From positions 7,838,254 to 7,902,253 of the forward strand of contig NC_081546.1 in the NCBI RefSeq assembly GCF_901000735.1: a stretch of DNA of 64,000 nt, read 5' to 3'. This DNA comes from Corylus avellana. Taxonomy: Eukaryota > Streptophyta > Magnoliopsida > Fagales > Betulaceae. Below, piece by piece: positions 1 to 13,500 of the stretch. Each line of letters starts with the position of its first letter. The stretch's first letter is position 1. The position numbers were made by a program, and so were the translations under genes. The notes beneath the pieces are model-generated. The model saw only the letters and a program-made list of their open reading frames with translations. It made no database searches and had not been told where the DNA came from.

Positions 1-1019
1 CAATGCTGTAGCAAAAATTAATTAATGTAAAAAAATAAAAATAAAAAAGTAAAAATGTTTGGTGTAAAAAAAAAAAAAAAATTGTAGTAAATTTTTTATT
101 TAAATAATAATAAAAGTAATCGATGTGATGTATAAAGTAAAAGGGTATTAAAAAAATGAAAAAGAAAGTTTCCTTTACCTTTGCCTTTTGCGGCTTTGCC
201 AAAACCCTTTAACAAAGTAATCCCAAATTTCTAATAATTGAAAAAAAAAAAAGGGTTGGCTGAAAATCCCAAGCTATCGTGGCAAGTTGGGAAGAATGAA
301 GGGTGTAATATTCACATTCACCTATTTTTTGATGGTTGTGAGAGAATTTACGGAAAGTGTTGGGGTTGCCAAATAGAGTGGTGGGCCAAAAGTGGATCCA
401 GGTATCTCGAATCCCCGCGGGCCTCGATGATGCTGATTTCCATAGTCAACGAAATGGACCAAAAAACGCAAGATCAACGGCCAATTATGAATTATGTGGC
501 CTTTGGGGGGAAGGGAACTCATATGTAGAATACTTTTGGGGTCTTTTTCTTCTCCATCATCTTTTTGACCAAAATCCCCCAACTCTTGTATTTATTATTA
601 CTTATATCCCAATTCTTTGTTAAAAAAAAATTAATTAATTAATTATGAAGCTATCGATTACTTCTTTTATGAGACTTTTGTCACAAAACAAATAATATAA
701 TTGGCTCCATTTGTTAATAATTTTTTTTTAAAAAAGGAAAAAAAAGTTCTCTCATATTTCTAGATCATTCCTATTAATCTAGCAAGTTTTATAAGGAATG
801 AGGACTGGAGTTACTTACTACGACAAACTCTGACCGTATAAGGTTTCCCATATATATATATATATATATATATTCGTGGCAGATAGGACTTGAAAGAGTT
901 ATTTGCATTTAAGGGAATTCAAATCTTAGACTTGATGAGAAGCAACCCACCAAATCTATAATCTTTACTAGTTGAGCCAACTTCTTAAGATTGTTGTTGC
1001 GTATAGACTTTTTTGTATA
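1..1019. other. AT-rich intergenic DNA, no gene seen
   Basis: Short open frames near 240-620 overlap on both strands, have no recognisable domain and no plausible splice structure. Poly-A/T tracts and a short (TA)n run near 850-872 are visible. I see no gene here. Confidence 0.6.
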
Positions 1020-1408
1020 TTTATTAGTTTGTACAACGTTACTCAAAACACGACACGTGCATTGTAAATGAAGCTTGAGGAATTAATAATAAGAAAGAGG
1101 AAGAAGAAGAAGAAAAACGATGAGTTTGATCTTTAATGGTTTACCTAGAGTTCAAACATAAGGAGATTGAATAAAAAAAATGGAAGGCTTGACTTTAATG
1201 GTCACCGATGGTATGTTTTCTCTTCCATTTAGACGAGGAAATTGCAAGTTTGACTAGTTTTTGGAGGAGTACTTGGATGGATATGAATTTCTTTTGTAGG
1301 GTTTTCTATCTATTAGGTCATTACAAATAAATTAAATTTTGTTGAACTTTATAATTAATTACAAATAATTGATATTTTGCTTTTAAATTATGTTAAGATA
1401 GAGAAAGG

Positions 1409-1463
<55 letters not shown>

Positions 1464-2676
1464 ATTTTTTATTTTGAAATTGAGCAATGTGGTGATACTC
1501 TATGAGATATTTTTTAAGTAATTTATTTAGATATATCATTTAAGTTGTTTGTATTTAGATTTCTACATAATACTTATTATTGAAGTGACTTAGTAATGTT
1601 ATTAAATGTATTCGGAGACTTTGGGCCATGACTTTCCCTGGTCGATCCTTTTCATTTAAGATGAAATTGATACCATCAATTTCATGATTATGATTTAAAG
1701 TTGGTGCATCTAATGGACTATATGAAATTAATATTGAAATGTCTTTTAAAAAATCTTCATTTGAAATGGATTCCGAACTTGAAGGTAGCTCTGGCACTTT
1801 GCTGTTAGTTGATCTAAATCATAGAAATTCTCCGAGAAAAAACAAAAAAGATTTGTAAGTATTTGATTTGAGGGAGGACGCACATAACACTACTTTTCGA
1901 CCAGTGTGTCAAACCATATCGTTATTTTGAAATAGTTGCGAGATAAAAATACATTTGAATTCCGATCTTGAAGGTAGATCTAACACTCTGCCGTTGGTTG
2001 ATTTAAAGCATAGAAATTCTCAGAGAAAAAAAAAAAAAAAGAAAAGAAAAGATTTGTAAGTATTGGATTTGAGGGAGGACACACATGATACTCTTTGACA
2101 CAATTCGTTACTCGATGTCACAAAAATTCAATAATGTACGCTACTTTTTGACCAGTGTGTAAAACCATGTTATTCTGAAATAGTTGGGAAATAGAAATAT
2201 AGTTTCTAATACTATTATTTTATATATTTATTAGTTTCCACAGCATTACTCGAAATAAAACACATGCATTGTAAGTAAAGCTTAAGGAAATAATAATTAA
2301 AAAAAAAAAAAAATCATGAGTATCTTTAATGGTTTCCCTAGAGTTGAATCGTTAGGAATAAACGATGGAAGACTAAAACTTTCTCTTTTTTTTTTTTTTC
2401 AAAAAAGAAAAAAAAGAAAAAAAAGAAAAAAAAAAAAGATGGAAGAGTCGACTTGACTTTCATGGTCATCGTATGTTTTCTCTACCATTTAGATGCGGAA
2501 ATTGCAAGCTTGAATAGTTTTCGGAGGTGTTTGATGGATATGAATTTCTTTTATTCTCTTGAAAAAAAAAAAAAGTTTGGAAGCAATATGGTGATATTCT
2601 ATGCGATATTTTTTTTTTCATAAATTTGTGAAAATGTATTTTTAATCAATTTTTTAAAATATGCATATACTTTCTT

Positions 2677-2728
<52 letters not shown>

Positions 2729-3095
2729 TCTTAATGCCAAGATAGCAACCTTATAAAACATGAAACTAAGTTTCAAAAAATGTTATTCTGTCATGAAAAA
2801 AAATATGTTTATTTTATTTCTTTTGTATACTTATTCAGAAATTAACTAGTTGAAAATTTATAATTGTTCAATATTTTTTAATGTTCTAATCAAATATGCC
2901 TAATCGATGAAGTGATGTGGTAATTATGTTATTAAATGTATTTGGAGACTTTCTGCCATGGCTTTCCCTAGTCTCAAACTAGTTCCCGTGCTTTTGTCGT
3001 TGTTGTGACTTGTGAGTGCACTTGTAACAGTTGTTGGTTGATATAAATCAATTTTTTTTTTTTAAAAAAAAATGATTTGTAAGTATTTAACTTTT
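1020..3095. repeat. Decayed direct duplication, about 1 kb units
   Basis: Blocks at about 1020-1970 recur in the same order at about 2215-3090 with many substitutions and indels. Examples are the stretch around 'cattgtaaatgaagcttgag' (1060) against 2265, the 'tggatatgaatttctttt' block (1277 and 2537), and the 'attaaatgtatt' block (1602 and 2931). A shorter third unit lies between them: about 1777-1968 resembles 1969-2200. A piece of the same unit reappears at about 5195-5245, suggesting that the LINE and other DNA between about 3090 and 5190 inserted into the last unit. Long (TA)n runs sit at 1413-1460 and 2682-2725. No coding capacity was recognised. Confidence 0.6.
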
Positions 3096-4465
3096 TTTTG
3101 AAGTGGAAATCATATATTGCATAAATCAAACTCTCTCTTGCTCAGCAAGTACAATTTCGTGAATACATCTAGGACATTCGCCAACCCAAACTTGCTCTTC
3201 ACCGACGTGTAAAGCAGATTTTGCTAAGTGATGGGCTGCGGCATTGGCTGATCGCCTTACGTGTTGAATCACCCACTGGGCGGATGAGTCAAGTAGTGCT
3301 TTCGCATCATCCACAATATGTTCGTACCTTCCCCAACAATGAGACTCTTTGTGGAAAGCTTGAACTACCTCCAAGAAATCGCCCTCCAAGATGATCTTGT
3401 CATGACCCAGTTGTATACAGAATTCCACCAAGCGCCATGCAGCTAAGGCTTCAGCAGCCGTGGGATCATGAACGTAAGGCTTGGGGGCACATAACGCTGC
3501 AACCACCCTCCCCTCGCGGTCACGTACTACCAGTCCCACTCCCATTCTTTGTCCACCCCTGTCTATAGCCGCATCCCAGTTTGCTTTGAGGTATCTGTGT
3601 CTTGGTCTTTGCCAAACAATCACCTCTATAGCTCTGGCTTAAAGGCTTGGCTCAGGTCAGAGTCTTGCCTTATTGAAAGCGTCTACTTGATCCTTGGTGC
3701 TTCTAAGTAACGTTGATAGGGACTTGAACTCACCTCCAAACACGACCGTATTGCGTCGCATCCATATCAGTCTATATATGCAAGCCACCAACGGCATGTC
3801 GTCCCCCCCGAGTCTGTCGTGGAGCATTTCAAAAAAATTTATGAAATTATCCTCTCCACTCTGGCACTTCTCGATCGGCGAAGCACATTCTAGCCAAGCG
3901 TTACTGGTGGATGGGCAACTCCATATTATGTGGCCCACTGCCTCAGACTATAGTCCACAGATTAGGCATAAGGAATCATTGGTTATCCCTCTTTTGTGGA
4001 GATTGACCTTGGTAGCTAGAATATTGTTAAGACTCTTTCCATAAGAAAGATTTAACCACTTTGGGGCCCCTCACTTGCCAAACTTTCTTCCACAAATGTG
4101 ACCTAGGTGCCAAGTTCGAACAGCTTCCTCACGACTCCTCTACTTGACCTTTTGCCGCATGATATTCGCTGCAGACAGAAAAATCTCCATTCTTCGCTCC
4201 AACCCACATCAACCGGTCACTTTGCTGTGTCGGGCATACATGGATATGGGAGATTGTTGTTGCTTCCTCTGAGGAGAAAATCTGCTGAAGCAATGGTATA
4301 TTCCACCATTTAGTAGTCATCAATGAGCACGCTCACTTTCATATCACGGTCTAGGACACGCATTGGTGACTGAATGGAGTATGTTGATGGTGTCGGGATC
4401 CAGTGATCCTGCCAGATGGTTATGAGGTTGTCATCGCCCACCCACCACATCATCTCTTGTTACAC
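3090..4465 (-). mobile_element. 5'-truncated LINE (L1-type) remnant, zf-RVT and RNase H end
   Basis: Reading the minus strand from about 4465 down, fragments show the C-terminal end of a plant L1-type retrotransposon ORF2. First comes a block with 'WWVGDDNLITIWQDHWIP' (about 4440-4390), typical of the end of the reverse transcriptase region. A zf-RVT-like block follows with a C..C and 'GHIIWSCP' (about 3970-3910). Last is an RNase H-like domain at 3126-3623 with the acidic residues in 'NWDAAID', 'AAEALA' and 'LEGDF', and the terminal 'RSANAAAHHLAK' signature. In-frame stops separate the blocks, including a TAG inside the zinc-finger part, so the copy is dead. The T run just below 3100 could be the poly-A tail. 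No target-site duplication was settled. Confidence 0.8.
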
Positions 4466-6640
4466 AACTCCCATACATACATGAGAGATGATATGATAGT
4501 AAAAATTTAATTTTTGAATTGATAAGAACTTATAAAATGAAAGGGAAAAAATATAAAAAAGTTCCATCGACTACCAATCATTTTCAATAAAGCATCATAA
4601 CAAGCGTGATAGTTTGATACATCTCCCCGTCAGCTTGGATGGATCTCTGTTTTTTCTTTATATAATATCTTTAATTTTATAAAAAAAATATATAATAAAA
4701 AACTAAACTAAATGAAATTATTATTATTATTATTATTTTCTTTTTTAAAAAGGGTCATGGACTCTTGGGGTTGATTGACCACCCTTAGTCGCAAACAACC
4801 CTAGGGCATGAAGGGTGGTTCGATCACTTTAATATATATATATATATAGTTTAAATTTAGTATTTATAATTAAAAATGGTAAATATTTAATTTTTTTTAA
4901 TTGCCAAAATAACCATTACTGTCAAATTCGTTTTTTGAATCCATTCTAACTATATATCAACATTGATTTTAGAAAATTGGAGGATATTAAAATTATTTTA
5001 ATAATTTAAAGAAATATTAACAAAATTAATAGTTTGAGAGAGACATCAGACAAAGAGATACTAATTTGAAAAAAAATATATGTGTTTTCTAAAAAAAGAA
5101 AAAAGTAAATTTTCTTCAAATAAATAGCATTCATCGAATAAAGGAAGGGGACTTGATGATGACATTCCCTGTACATGGCCCGTTCCTTGAGGATACAAAA
5201 TTCAACAATATACGCACCTCTTTGACCGTGCGTGAAACATGGCTGGATACAAAAAAAGTCAACAAAGTACAGTAAAAAAGATAAAAGAAAAAATAAAAAA
5301 GAAAAAAAGAAAGAAGCTCATCTATCTCCGTCTTTTCCTCGAGAGAGAAAAAGGGTTAACCTTCTCCATGCATGTGCTGGATCTCCGTCATCGGCGTCAT
5401 CCATCCAGACCCAGTGGCCATGGCTTTAACTTTTTCCCAATAAGATTTACATTTTTGTTTTATACGGTTCTTGTTCCTTAGCCTGCAACATAGTAATTGC
5501 TTCTCTTTACTTCTTTCTATATATAAATATAAATACAAATTCAGATATATTAATTGGGTTTCTGAATTTTTTCATTGTTGAAGAGCTAAAAATCATGTGT
5601 TTTTTTTTTGTTATAAGGTACTTCTCTGATTGAGACCCCCAAGAGACTGGAATATCCATCAACAAATTAAAGCTACATATAATACAAGTCGTCGATTAGA
5701 ATGAAAGAAAAACGTGCTACTTGGGTTTCTTTCAAGATTGATTACCAATTCAAATAAACGTGGCTATTAAACCTACCTATTGTGCATGAGAAGTATAAGA
5801 GAACTAAACAAATAAATTTGGAAAAAATTTCAAATTAACGTGTCTATCACGTCAGTTTAAAAATTTTTCTGAATTCATTTGTTTGGCTCCCTAATACTTT
5901 TCATTGTGCATACATATTTATCTAATACGAGGCATAATCTATATCAATTAGTTTGGTAAAACATTCATAAAAGCTAAAATAAAAAATTATGTTTTTTTAA
6001 TTAGTCAGAGTTAAAAGGGGGGGTCATGGCGGCATCTCATTCATATTTTAGTTCCTATAATTTAATAATAAAAAAAAAAAAAGAAAAATTCCTGATTCGA
6101 AACTTGTTTTCAACGATTGTTTTAGGTCGGCGGAAAAGCATTCACATGTTAGGTGTACAAATCAAAACCCTTTTTCTCCATTGAGAAGCCGAAGGTGTTG
6201 TTCAAGTCTTCACAAGTATGACACGTTGGCGGTCAACGAGGAAGATGTTGGCAAAGGATGCGTTGTCATGCTGACGCAATAATAATTCCTTTTTTCTTTT
6301 TCTTTTTTTGTTTGTTTAAGACACAATAATATATAATTCCTTAGAAAAGGTCTAAACTGGCGAGACAGTTGTGGATCCTCGTTGTCATCAATTCCTAGAC
6401 CAATCGTAACGCAATTCATTGAATTTCGTGGGGTTGGCCAAAATCCAAGTACATTCATGCCGCCTCAATAAAATCTAATTGCTGGGGCCGGGCATTCCAA
6501 TTTTGCCTATATTGGGTATTCGGTCAAAACCGGTGATGGTACGAGTATTTTCATCCATTTCGATTCGGTTAAGTTAATTAATTCATACCAACAAGAATAA
6601 ATTTCAATTATTTCAATTAAGTCAGATAAATGTTATTTAG
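4466..6640. other. Intergenic, AT-rich, no gene seen
   Basis: This stretch contains A/T homopolymers, a short (TA)n near 4835 and a GGGTGG/CCACCC inverted pair near 4770-4825 like that in the MITE at 55 kb. Open frames around 5230-5540 and 6210-6458 are low-complexity or lack any recognisable domain. I see no supportable gene. Confidence 0.5.
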
Positions 6641-6644
6641 TGAA

Positions 6645-6882
6645 GGGTTTGTTTGAGATTACGTTTGAGGGCTTTAAAAGTGCTTTTAACACTCAAAAAG
6701 CCTGTTTGAAAAAAAAAAGTACTCGTTTGATAAAAAAATTAAAAGCGCTTTTAAAAGTCCAAAAAGCCTAAAAATGACCAAAATGCACTTTTGACAAAAG
6801 TTTAAAAATAAAACTTTTGCCCAAAAGCTCTTTTTGACTTAAAATCTCAATTTTTCAAACGCAATCCAAAATAAGCTCTAAG
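6645..6882. mobile_element. MITE, GTTTG/CAAAC-ended family, copy 1
   Basis: About 240 bp with inverted ends ('tttgagattacgtttgag' on the left; 'ttcaaacgcaatccaaaa' on the right) and internal blocks shared with the copy at 25860-26095 ('aaaagcgcttttaaaagtcc', 'gcctaaaaatgaccaaaatg'). Other partial members lie at about 18890-19070, 26416-26470 and 54690-54847. There is no coding capacity. The superfamily is not assigned because the target duplication is unclear. Confidence 0.6.
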
Positions 6883-7538
6883 TCAATTAGTTATGGGGTT
6901 TTTATAATGCGCCAAACTTACTTCTTTCGGGCTAAACAAGTAATGGAAAAACCTATTGAGGGCCAAAGTCGGTTAATCGATGAAATAAAAATTATACCAT
7001 GTACAGAACTGGTGTCAAAACAGTTTTTTTATTCCAACCACCGACCGCCAAAAGTCGATAATGGTTTGGTGATAGTTGGTAGACAGCAATCGGATATTTT
7101 GTCCACCCTTAATTTTACTTCATTATCTTTCAAAACAAAAACAAAAACAAAAAATTAACAGCATGTATTTCTCTCAGATTGCCTGAAGCATGCTAACAAT
7201 ACCACTGCCTTCCATGTAAATTCAACTACAACGAAGAATAAGGTGATCAAAACCAGAGAAAACGAGAGCCGTAGCAAAAGATTGCATTTGTTTTTTGCGG
7301 TTCTCCCTGTTTCCTAGAAAAAATAAATGAAACTATACGAGATAGGCATCAGTGCATCTCAATTCTAAAGCTTCCCTGGTTTCTCAGGACCTTTTCCCGC
7401 ATGACTCAAAAATCTGTACAACATTGTAGCTCTAAAATTACTTAACAAAGTCAAACGGCCACGAGACCAAACTCGTCACCTCCAGTAGTCTATGGATATT
7501 CACAAGCCTGCTTAATTACGTAGTCAGCAAATATGAGA
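6883..7538. other. Region downstream of the cyclophilin gene (3' UTR and intergenic)
   Basis: This lies immediately past the minus-strand stop codon at 7539-7541, so the part nearest 7538 should include the 3' UTR. The open frame at 6907-7158 has no recognised domain. No clear poly-A signal was chosen. Confidence 0.45.
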
Positions 7539-10500
7539 TCAAGTAAGAGATCTGCCAGCCCATTCCCGTTCTCGTTGCTTTTGCTTGGCTACCATCCGGT
7601 TGAACTTCTGTTTTCCTTTCTCCAAAAGAGGGTCAAGCACAACGTAGTCGTTTGGGTCATCACTGCGAGACATGCGGTCCTGCATAAAATGGTTCACCGA
7701 AAAAAATTGAATCACTTGGTAATTAAGGGGGTAATTTGCCCAAAAAAAAAAAAACAGAAATCAAACTGGGGAGGGGGAAATTCCTAAAGGGAAAAGGGGA
7801 GTTTTTTTTTTTTTGGGACACAGGATAACGGGGCAATCGTGAGGGGTAGGGGGTTACAATGGAGCAAGAAGGATGTCAGGCTACAATCAGAAAATAGTGG
7901 CACCCGATGAAGAGGACAACGAGGTTTCATTGTGTGGGTGGAAGCCGCTGTAGGAAGGAAGGTTGGGATAGGGTAGGGAGATGGCCACAAAGAGGCTAAG
8001 GAGGGTGGCACTGGGGCAGGGATAGTTGGGTTCCTCAGCGAGGGTGAATGGTGTTACGGCTCAGGAGATGGCGGCAGAGGAGAGAGGGGGAGACAAGTTT
8101 TTGAAAATGGCTTATGCTTCTTTAGAGGCGTAAGCATTTTCCTCCCAACAGGGGCAAATTTGCAGTTAAGTCGGAAATAATTTTCCTTTGACTAGTATTT
8201 TTTATATGTACCAAACACCAAAAAATGGAGAAAATATTTTCTGAAAAATGTTTTCACCAAATATAACACAGCTAATTTCAATAACTACAACCATTCACAG
8301 ATTTTGTTTCTGATCTGAGACCATATTTTTTGGAATGAGTCCACAGGATAGGTGCTCAAATGCTATTTGCAAAGAAATGGAATGATCTCATTCTACCTGG
8401 TTTCTGAAACCCTTTGAACAATTGAAAAGAACTCACAATGGAGATGGCATATAAATATATGAAGCTTACCTTGCCAGGTTCAGGGCCAAACTTTAATTTA
8501 ACTGCTCCCCAGTCAGATAATTCATCATTGCCATCTCCAGACCCACTACCTGAGTCCGTGGGTTTTCCAGACATGGTGGACTTAAACTTCTCAAGTTTTG
8601 CTAGAACCTAATAGTGACAAAACAAGAAACCGGTAAGAAATTATATAAACATAGAACGACATAAGGGGCATATAAAGAATTACACAAGTTAAAGTTTTCT
8701 GAGGCCTATAGATGATGCAGACAACACAGTCCCAAATTCCATATAAGAAGATATTTCTTACCCAGCCCCCCCCCCCCCATCTTTCCCTACTTTCCTTTTT
8801 TCTTTTTCTAAACCACTACCAGAGATTAAATTCCATGATTTAATAAAAGTAAACTATGGTCAACAGAAAATAGTTACAGTTCATATAGTTCCTAAGAGTA
8901 CAAGGGAAAAAAATTATAACCCTAAATTATTATTGTTATGAACCTAACATCCAATATTTCTTTTGATCTCAGAAATCAAACGGAAATCTCAAATATGGAA
9001 GTTAATTTCTATTTTCTAATTTCCAAAGACTTGGGATAAAAAACAAAAGGGTTAAATTTATATTTAACAACTCATTCATCCATTGATGGCAAGCGTTTCC
9101 CAGGGGAAATGTCTCAAACATAAAGTGATATTGTAACACCCTAATCCCATATTGAAAAGATGAGGAGTAGCCCACATAGAGTGGGTGGTTTATAAAAGAT
9201 AGTCATGAATGCTAAATCTCACATTGCTAGTTACTAGGTGAAATTGAGCTTTATAAGAAATTTTAAGAAAACTCTAAATTAACTAGTCCTTTTAAGGTTA
9301 TAGCCCAGATATGGTTAGCGCTTTCTCTTGGGTCATTGCAAATGGTATCAGAACCACCTAATAACGCCAAGCCATGTGGTACTGGAACACTGCATGACTA
9401 GGCCTTGACAAGAGCATTAAGAGTTTAAAAAGGGGAGCTTATAACACTCCGGTTCCATATTTGGAAGATGAAGAGTAGCCCACATAGAGTTTGGTGGTTT
9501 ATAAAAGATAGTCATCAGTGTTAAGTTCCACATTTCCTAATTACTAGGTGAAACTGAACTTTATAAGAAATTATAGGGAAGCTCCAAATTGACTAGTCAT
9601 ATTTGGGTCATAGTGCAGATGTGGCTAGCGCTTTTTTTTGGATCGTTATAGATATGCTCTCAAGCAAGTGAGAAACATAATGGTATTAGTCTAAATGTTG
9701 ATGACATCTTGAAATTTCCAGCCTCTTTCTCCTCGCATGCAAACTTATTGAAAGGACAGACTTAGAAAGCTCAAGGGTTCCGCTTGAGGTGGTTGAAGTT
9801 TATTAAAAGACATTTCTCACACACTTGATTCCAAGTTTGAGTATTATGGGCAATATTTGACTACTGGTTTTGTTTCTATTAGTCATTTGTAGGTCATTAT
9901 TTCCTATCACTTGCATATTTCATCGGTCCACAGATGGACCATTTGCTGTAATGCTTTTGCCAAAAGGGAAGGACCTAGGAAATAAGATGAGATAAGAGAG
10001 ACGAAACAAATAAGAACCACTAACTCATAACTTACTTCATCTTCACGTCCTTGAATTCTGCGCTTTTTCTGTTTTTGCAACTGCCTTCCTCGTTCAGCTT
10101 CACCCATCAGCTGTAAGTCCGAATCTGTATTAGCAATTCGTTCTGCTCTGGCTTCTGATCCGATTCCCTTTTTCTTCAAAGACAGCTTTTCTATCCTTGG
10201 TTGATCATCATCAATGCTTTCAGTGTTAAGCCTGGTAAGAAGAAAATGAAATTATATTTCCAAATTAAACATATTTGAAAACTTTTATCTTGGCCACAAT
10301 TTTTTTTTTAATGAATAAATCTTTATCCTGGCCACAAAGTTGTAAAAAACATAGGACCAAGAGGAGGAGGTTTTGATCTTTCAATGACTCATTTGACAAG
10401 TACTAATGCAGTTCACTTTTATTAATTGAATTTTTCAAAGACAATAGTATTGCTGCTTGCAGGTTACCTGCGTGCGTATGAAGCAAGCAAGCAAGCATCA

Positions 10501-13500
10501 TATCTAATTGTTTGCTGTCATTTGTGCAACATAGCATCCACAGGCCCCTATGTCAGCACTGTGTTGTATGCAAGGAAAAAAGATATAAAGAAACGAACAA
10601 ATGGTTTAGGCCCTTTCTAGAAATTATAATGCTGAAGACGAGTTTCTTTGCTGAAAAGAAAAAAGGACTTTATGTCCACTCCTATCCAAACGATTAATTA
10701 CACCATTCCCCCACCCTGGCAATTGAACCTTGATAATAATCAAGAGGCAATGATTAACTATCAGTAGTTTTTTTTTTTTGATAAGAAAAACTATCAGTAG
10801 TTAATGATTAACTATCAGTAGTTAATGATTAACTACCACATATTACATGCTCTTAAACTTCTATTTCCTGAATCGATAATTTATCATCGTTCATGCAACT
10901 AATAATATGAAAAGGGTCTTCAATAAATATGGAAAGGCTCCATCTAGCAAGAAAAAATATATGCCTTGCAATGAATTTTTCTAGATATCATGTTTCAAGA
11001 GTTCAATTGACACCAAGAGGGGATGGTTTTGTAATGGCTCTTTCATTTCATTCACATATACACCTAATAATGAGGCTAAAATTTAAAATGTAGCTTGCTG
11101 CTTAATATTTTAAGACTTTAACAGCCATATATGGCTTGGTGAAAGTGCTCCTTTCTGTAATTTTTGTTCTTCCAAGAAACATTAAATCCAATTGTCCCAT
11201 AGTCTTCTTACTTCTTAGTTTCGTGGATGCCACCAGATTGACAATGCCTTTACTTTCAGATATGACATGTTCAAATTAAAGATCTTAGACATGCAACTGA
11301 AGCTCTGTACCAAACTATATCCATGCAAATCTTGTTGAAAACCTTATTGCTTCCCCGTTTGTGTTAATTAGTAAAATTTTAACAATGTAAATAAATGTGC
11401 ACATGCAAATTGCAGCAAAGCACCTGTGGGAATAGCTAACATACATATATACATTAATACATATCTATTTTACCTTGATGTAGATATTTCATTGCGTTTT
11501 GGACTAGAATTCCCTGCATGTACAGATAATAAGGCAACTTGCGTCAATAATTAAGGCCATTATGAAGAATAAAAAATAATTTGAAAAAGGAAGAAGGAAG
11601 CAAAAGACAATGGCATTGGCAATAGATATCAAACCTATTTGACTTGCATCGCTAAATAACACTGTCATTTCACTTATCAAAAATAAACTAAATAACAGTG
11701 TCATTTTCAATGTTTTGATGTTGACAAATATTCCCCCCTTCACTAAGCATAGTTTGTTACTCAATATTTGTTGGTTGAAACTCCCATAATCAATTTTTGA
11801 CTAATGCATTTTGATTTCTAAACGGTGCAATGTGCACAGGTAGTGAAGAAGCTAATGGGCCACCAACCAAGATATTTTCTTTCTACCCTTTTTACATTTT
11901 CTTGATCATTTAAAATTTAGATAGTGATCTCTTAGGAGAACCTCTTCTACATCTCCCATGTACTTGGGCCCCACCTTTTCTTTTTCAATAAATTTATTAC
12001 TTATCAAGAAGAATAAAATAGCAAAAATAAATAAATTGTTTGTTGACATAGATCTCCAATATACTATATCTAAACCACAGTTGCAGGAACCTCAACCCAC
12101 TGTTCATTTTTTTCTCCCAAAAAGTAGTAATNNNNNNNNNNNNNNNNNNNNNNNNNNNNNNNNNNNNNNNNNNNNNNNNNNNNNNNNNNNNNNNNNNNNN
12201 NNNNNNNNNNNNNNNNNNNNNNNNNNNNNNNTGCCTTCCTCGTTCAGCTTCACCCATCAGCTGTAAGTCGGAATCTGTATTAGCAATTCGTTCTGCTCTG
12301 GCTTCTGATCCGATTCCCTTTTTCTTCAAAGACAGCTTTTCTATCCTTGGTTGATCATCATCAATGCTTTCAGTGTTAAGCCTGGTAAGAAGAAAATGAA
12401 ATTATATTTCCAAATTAAACATATTTGAAAACTTTTATCTTGGCCACAATTTTTTTTTTAATGAATAAATCTTTATCTTGGCCACAAAGTTGTAAAAAAC
12501 ATAGGACCAAGAGGAGGAGGTTTTGATCTTTCAATGACTCATTTGACAAGTACTAATGGAGTTCACTTTTATCAATTGAATTTTTCAAAGACAATAGTAT
12601 TGCTGCTTGCAGGTTACCTGCATGCGTATGAAACAAGCAAGCAAGCATCATATCTAATTGTTTGCTGTCATTTGTGCAACATAGCATCCACAGGCCCCTA
12701 TGTCAGCACTGTGTTGTATGCAAGGAAAAAAGATATAAAGAAACGAACAAATGGTTTAGGCCCTTTCTAGAAATTATAATGCTGAAGACGAGTTTCTTTG
12801 CTGAAAAGAAAAAAAGGACTTTATGTCCACTCCTATCCAAATGATTAATTACACCATTCCCCCACCCTGGCAATGGAACCTTGATAATAATCAAGAGGCA
12901 ATGATTAACTAACAGTAGTTAATGATTAACTACCACATATTACATGCTCTTAAACTTCTATTTCCTGAATCGATAATTTATCATCATTCATGCAACTAAT
13001 AATATGAAAAGGGTCTTCAATAAATATGGAAAGGCTCCATCTAGCAAGAAAAAATATATGCCTTGCAATGAATTTTTCTAGGTATCATGTTTCAAGAGTT
13101 CAATTGACACCAAGAGGGGATGGTTTTGTAATGGCTCTTTCATTTCATTCACATATACACCTAATAACGAGGCTAAAATTTAAAATGTAGCTTGCTGCTT
13201 AATATTTTAAGACTTTAACAGCCATATATGGCTTGGTGAAAGTGCTCCTTTCTGTAATTTTTGTTCTTCCAAGAAACATTAAATCCAATTGTCCGATAGT
13301 CTTCTTACTTCTTAGTTTGGTGGATGCCACCAGATTGACAATGCCTTTACTTTCAGATATGACATGTTCAAATTAAAGATCTTAGACATGCAACTGAAGC
13401 TCTGTACCAAACTATATCCATGCAAATCTTGTTGAAAACCTTATTGCTTCCCCATTTGTGTTAATTAGTAAAATTTTAACAATGTAAATAAATGTGCACA

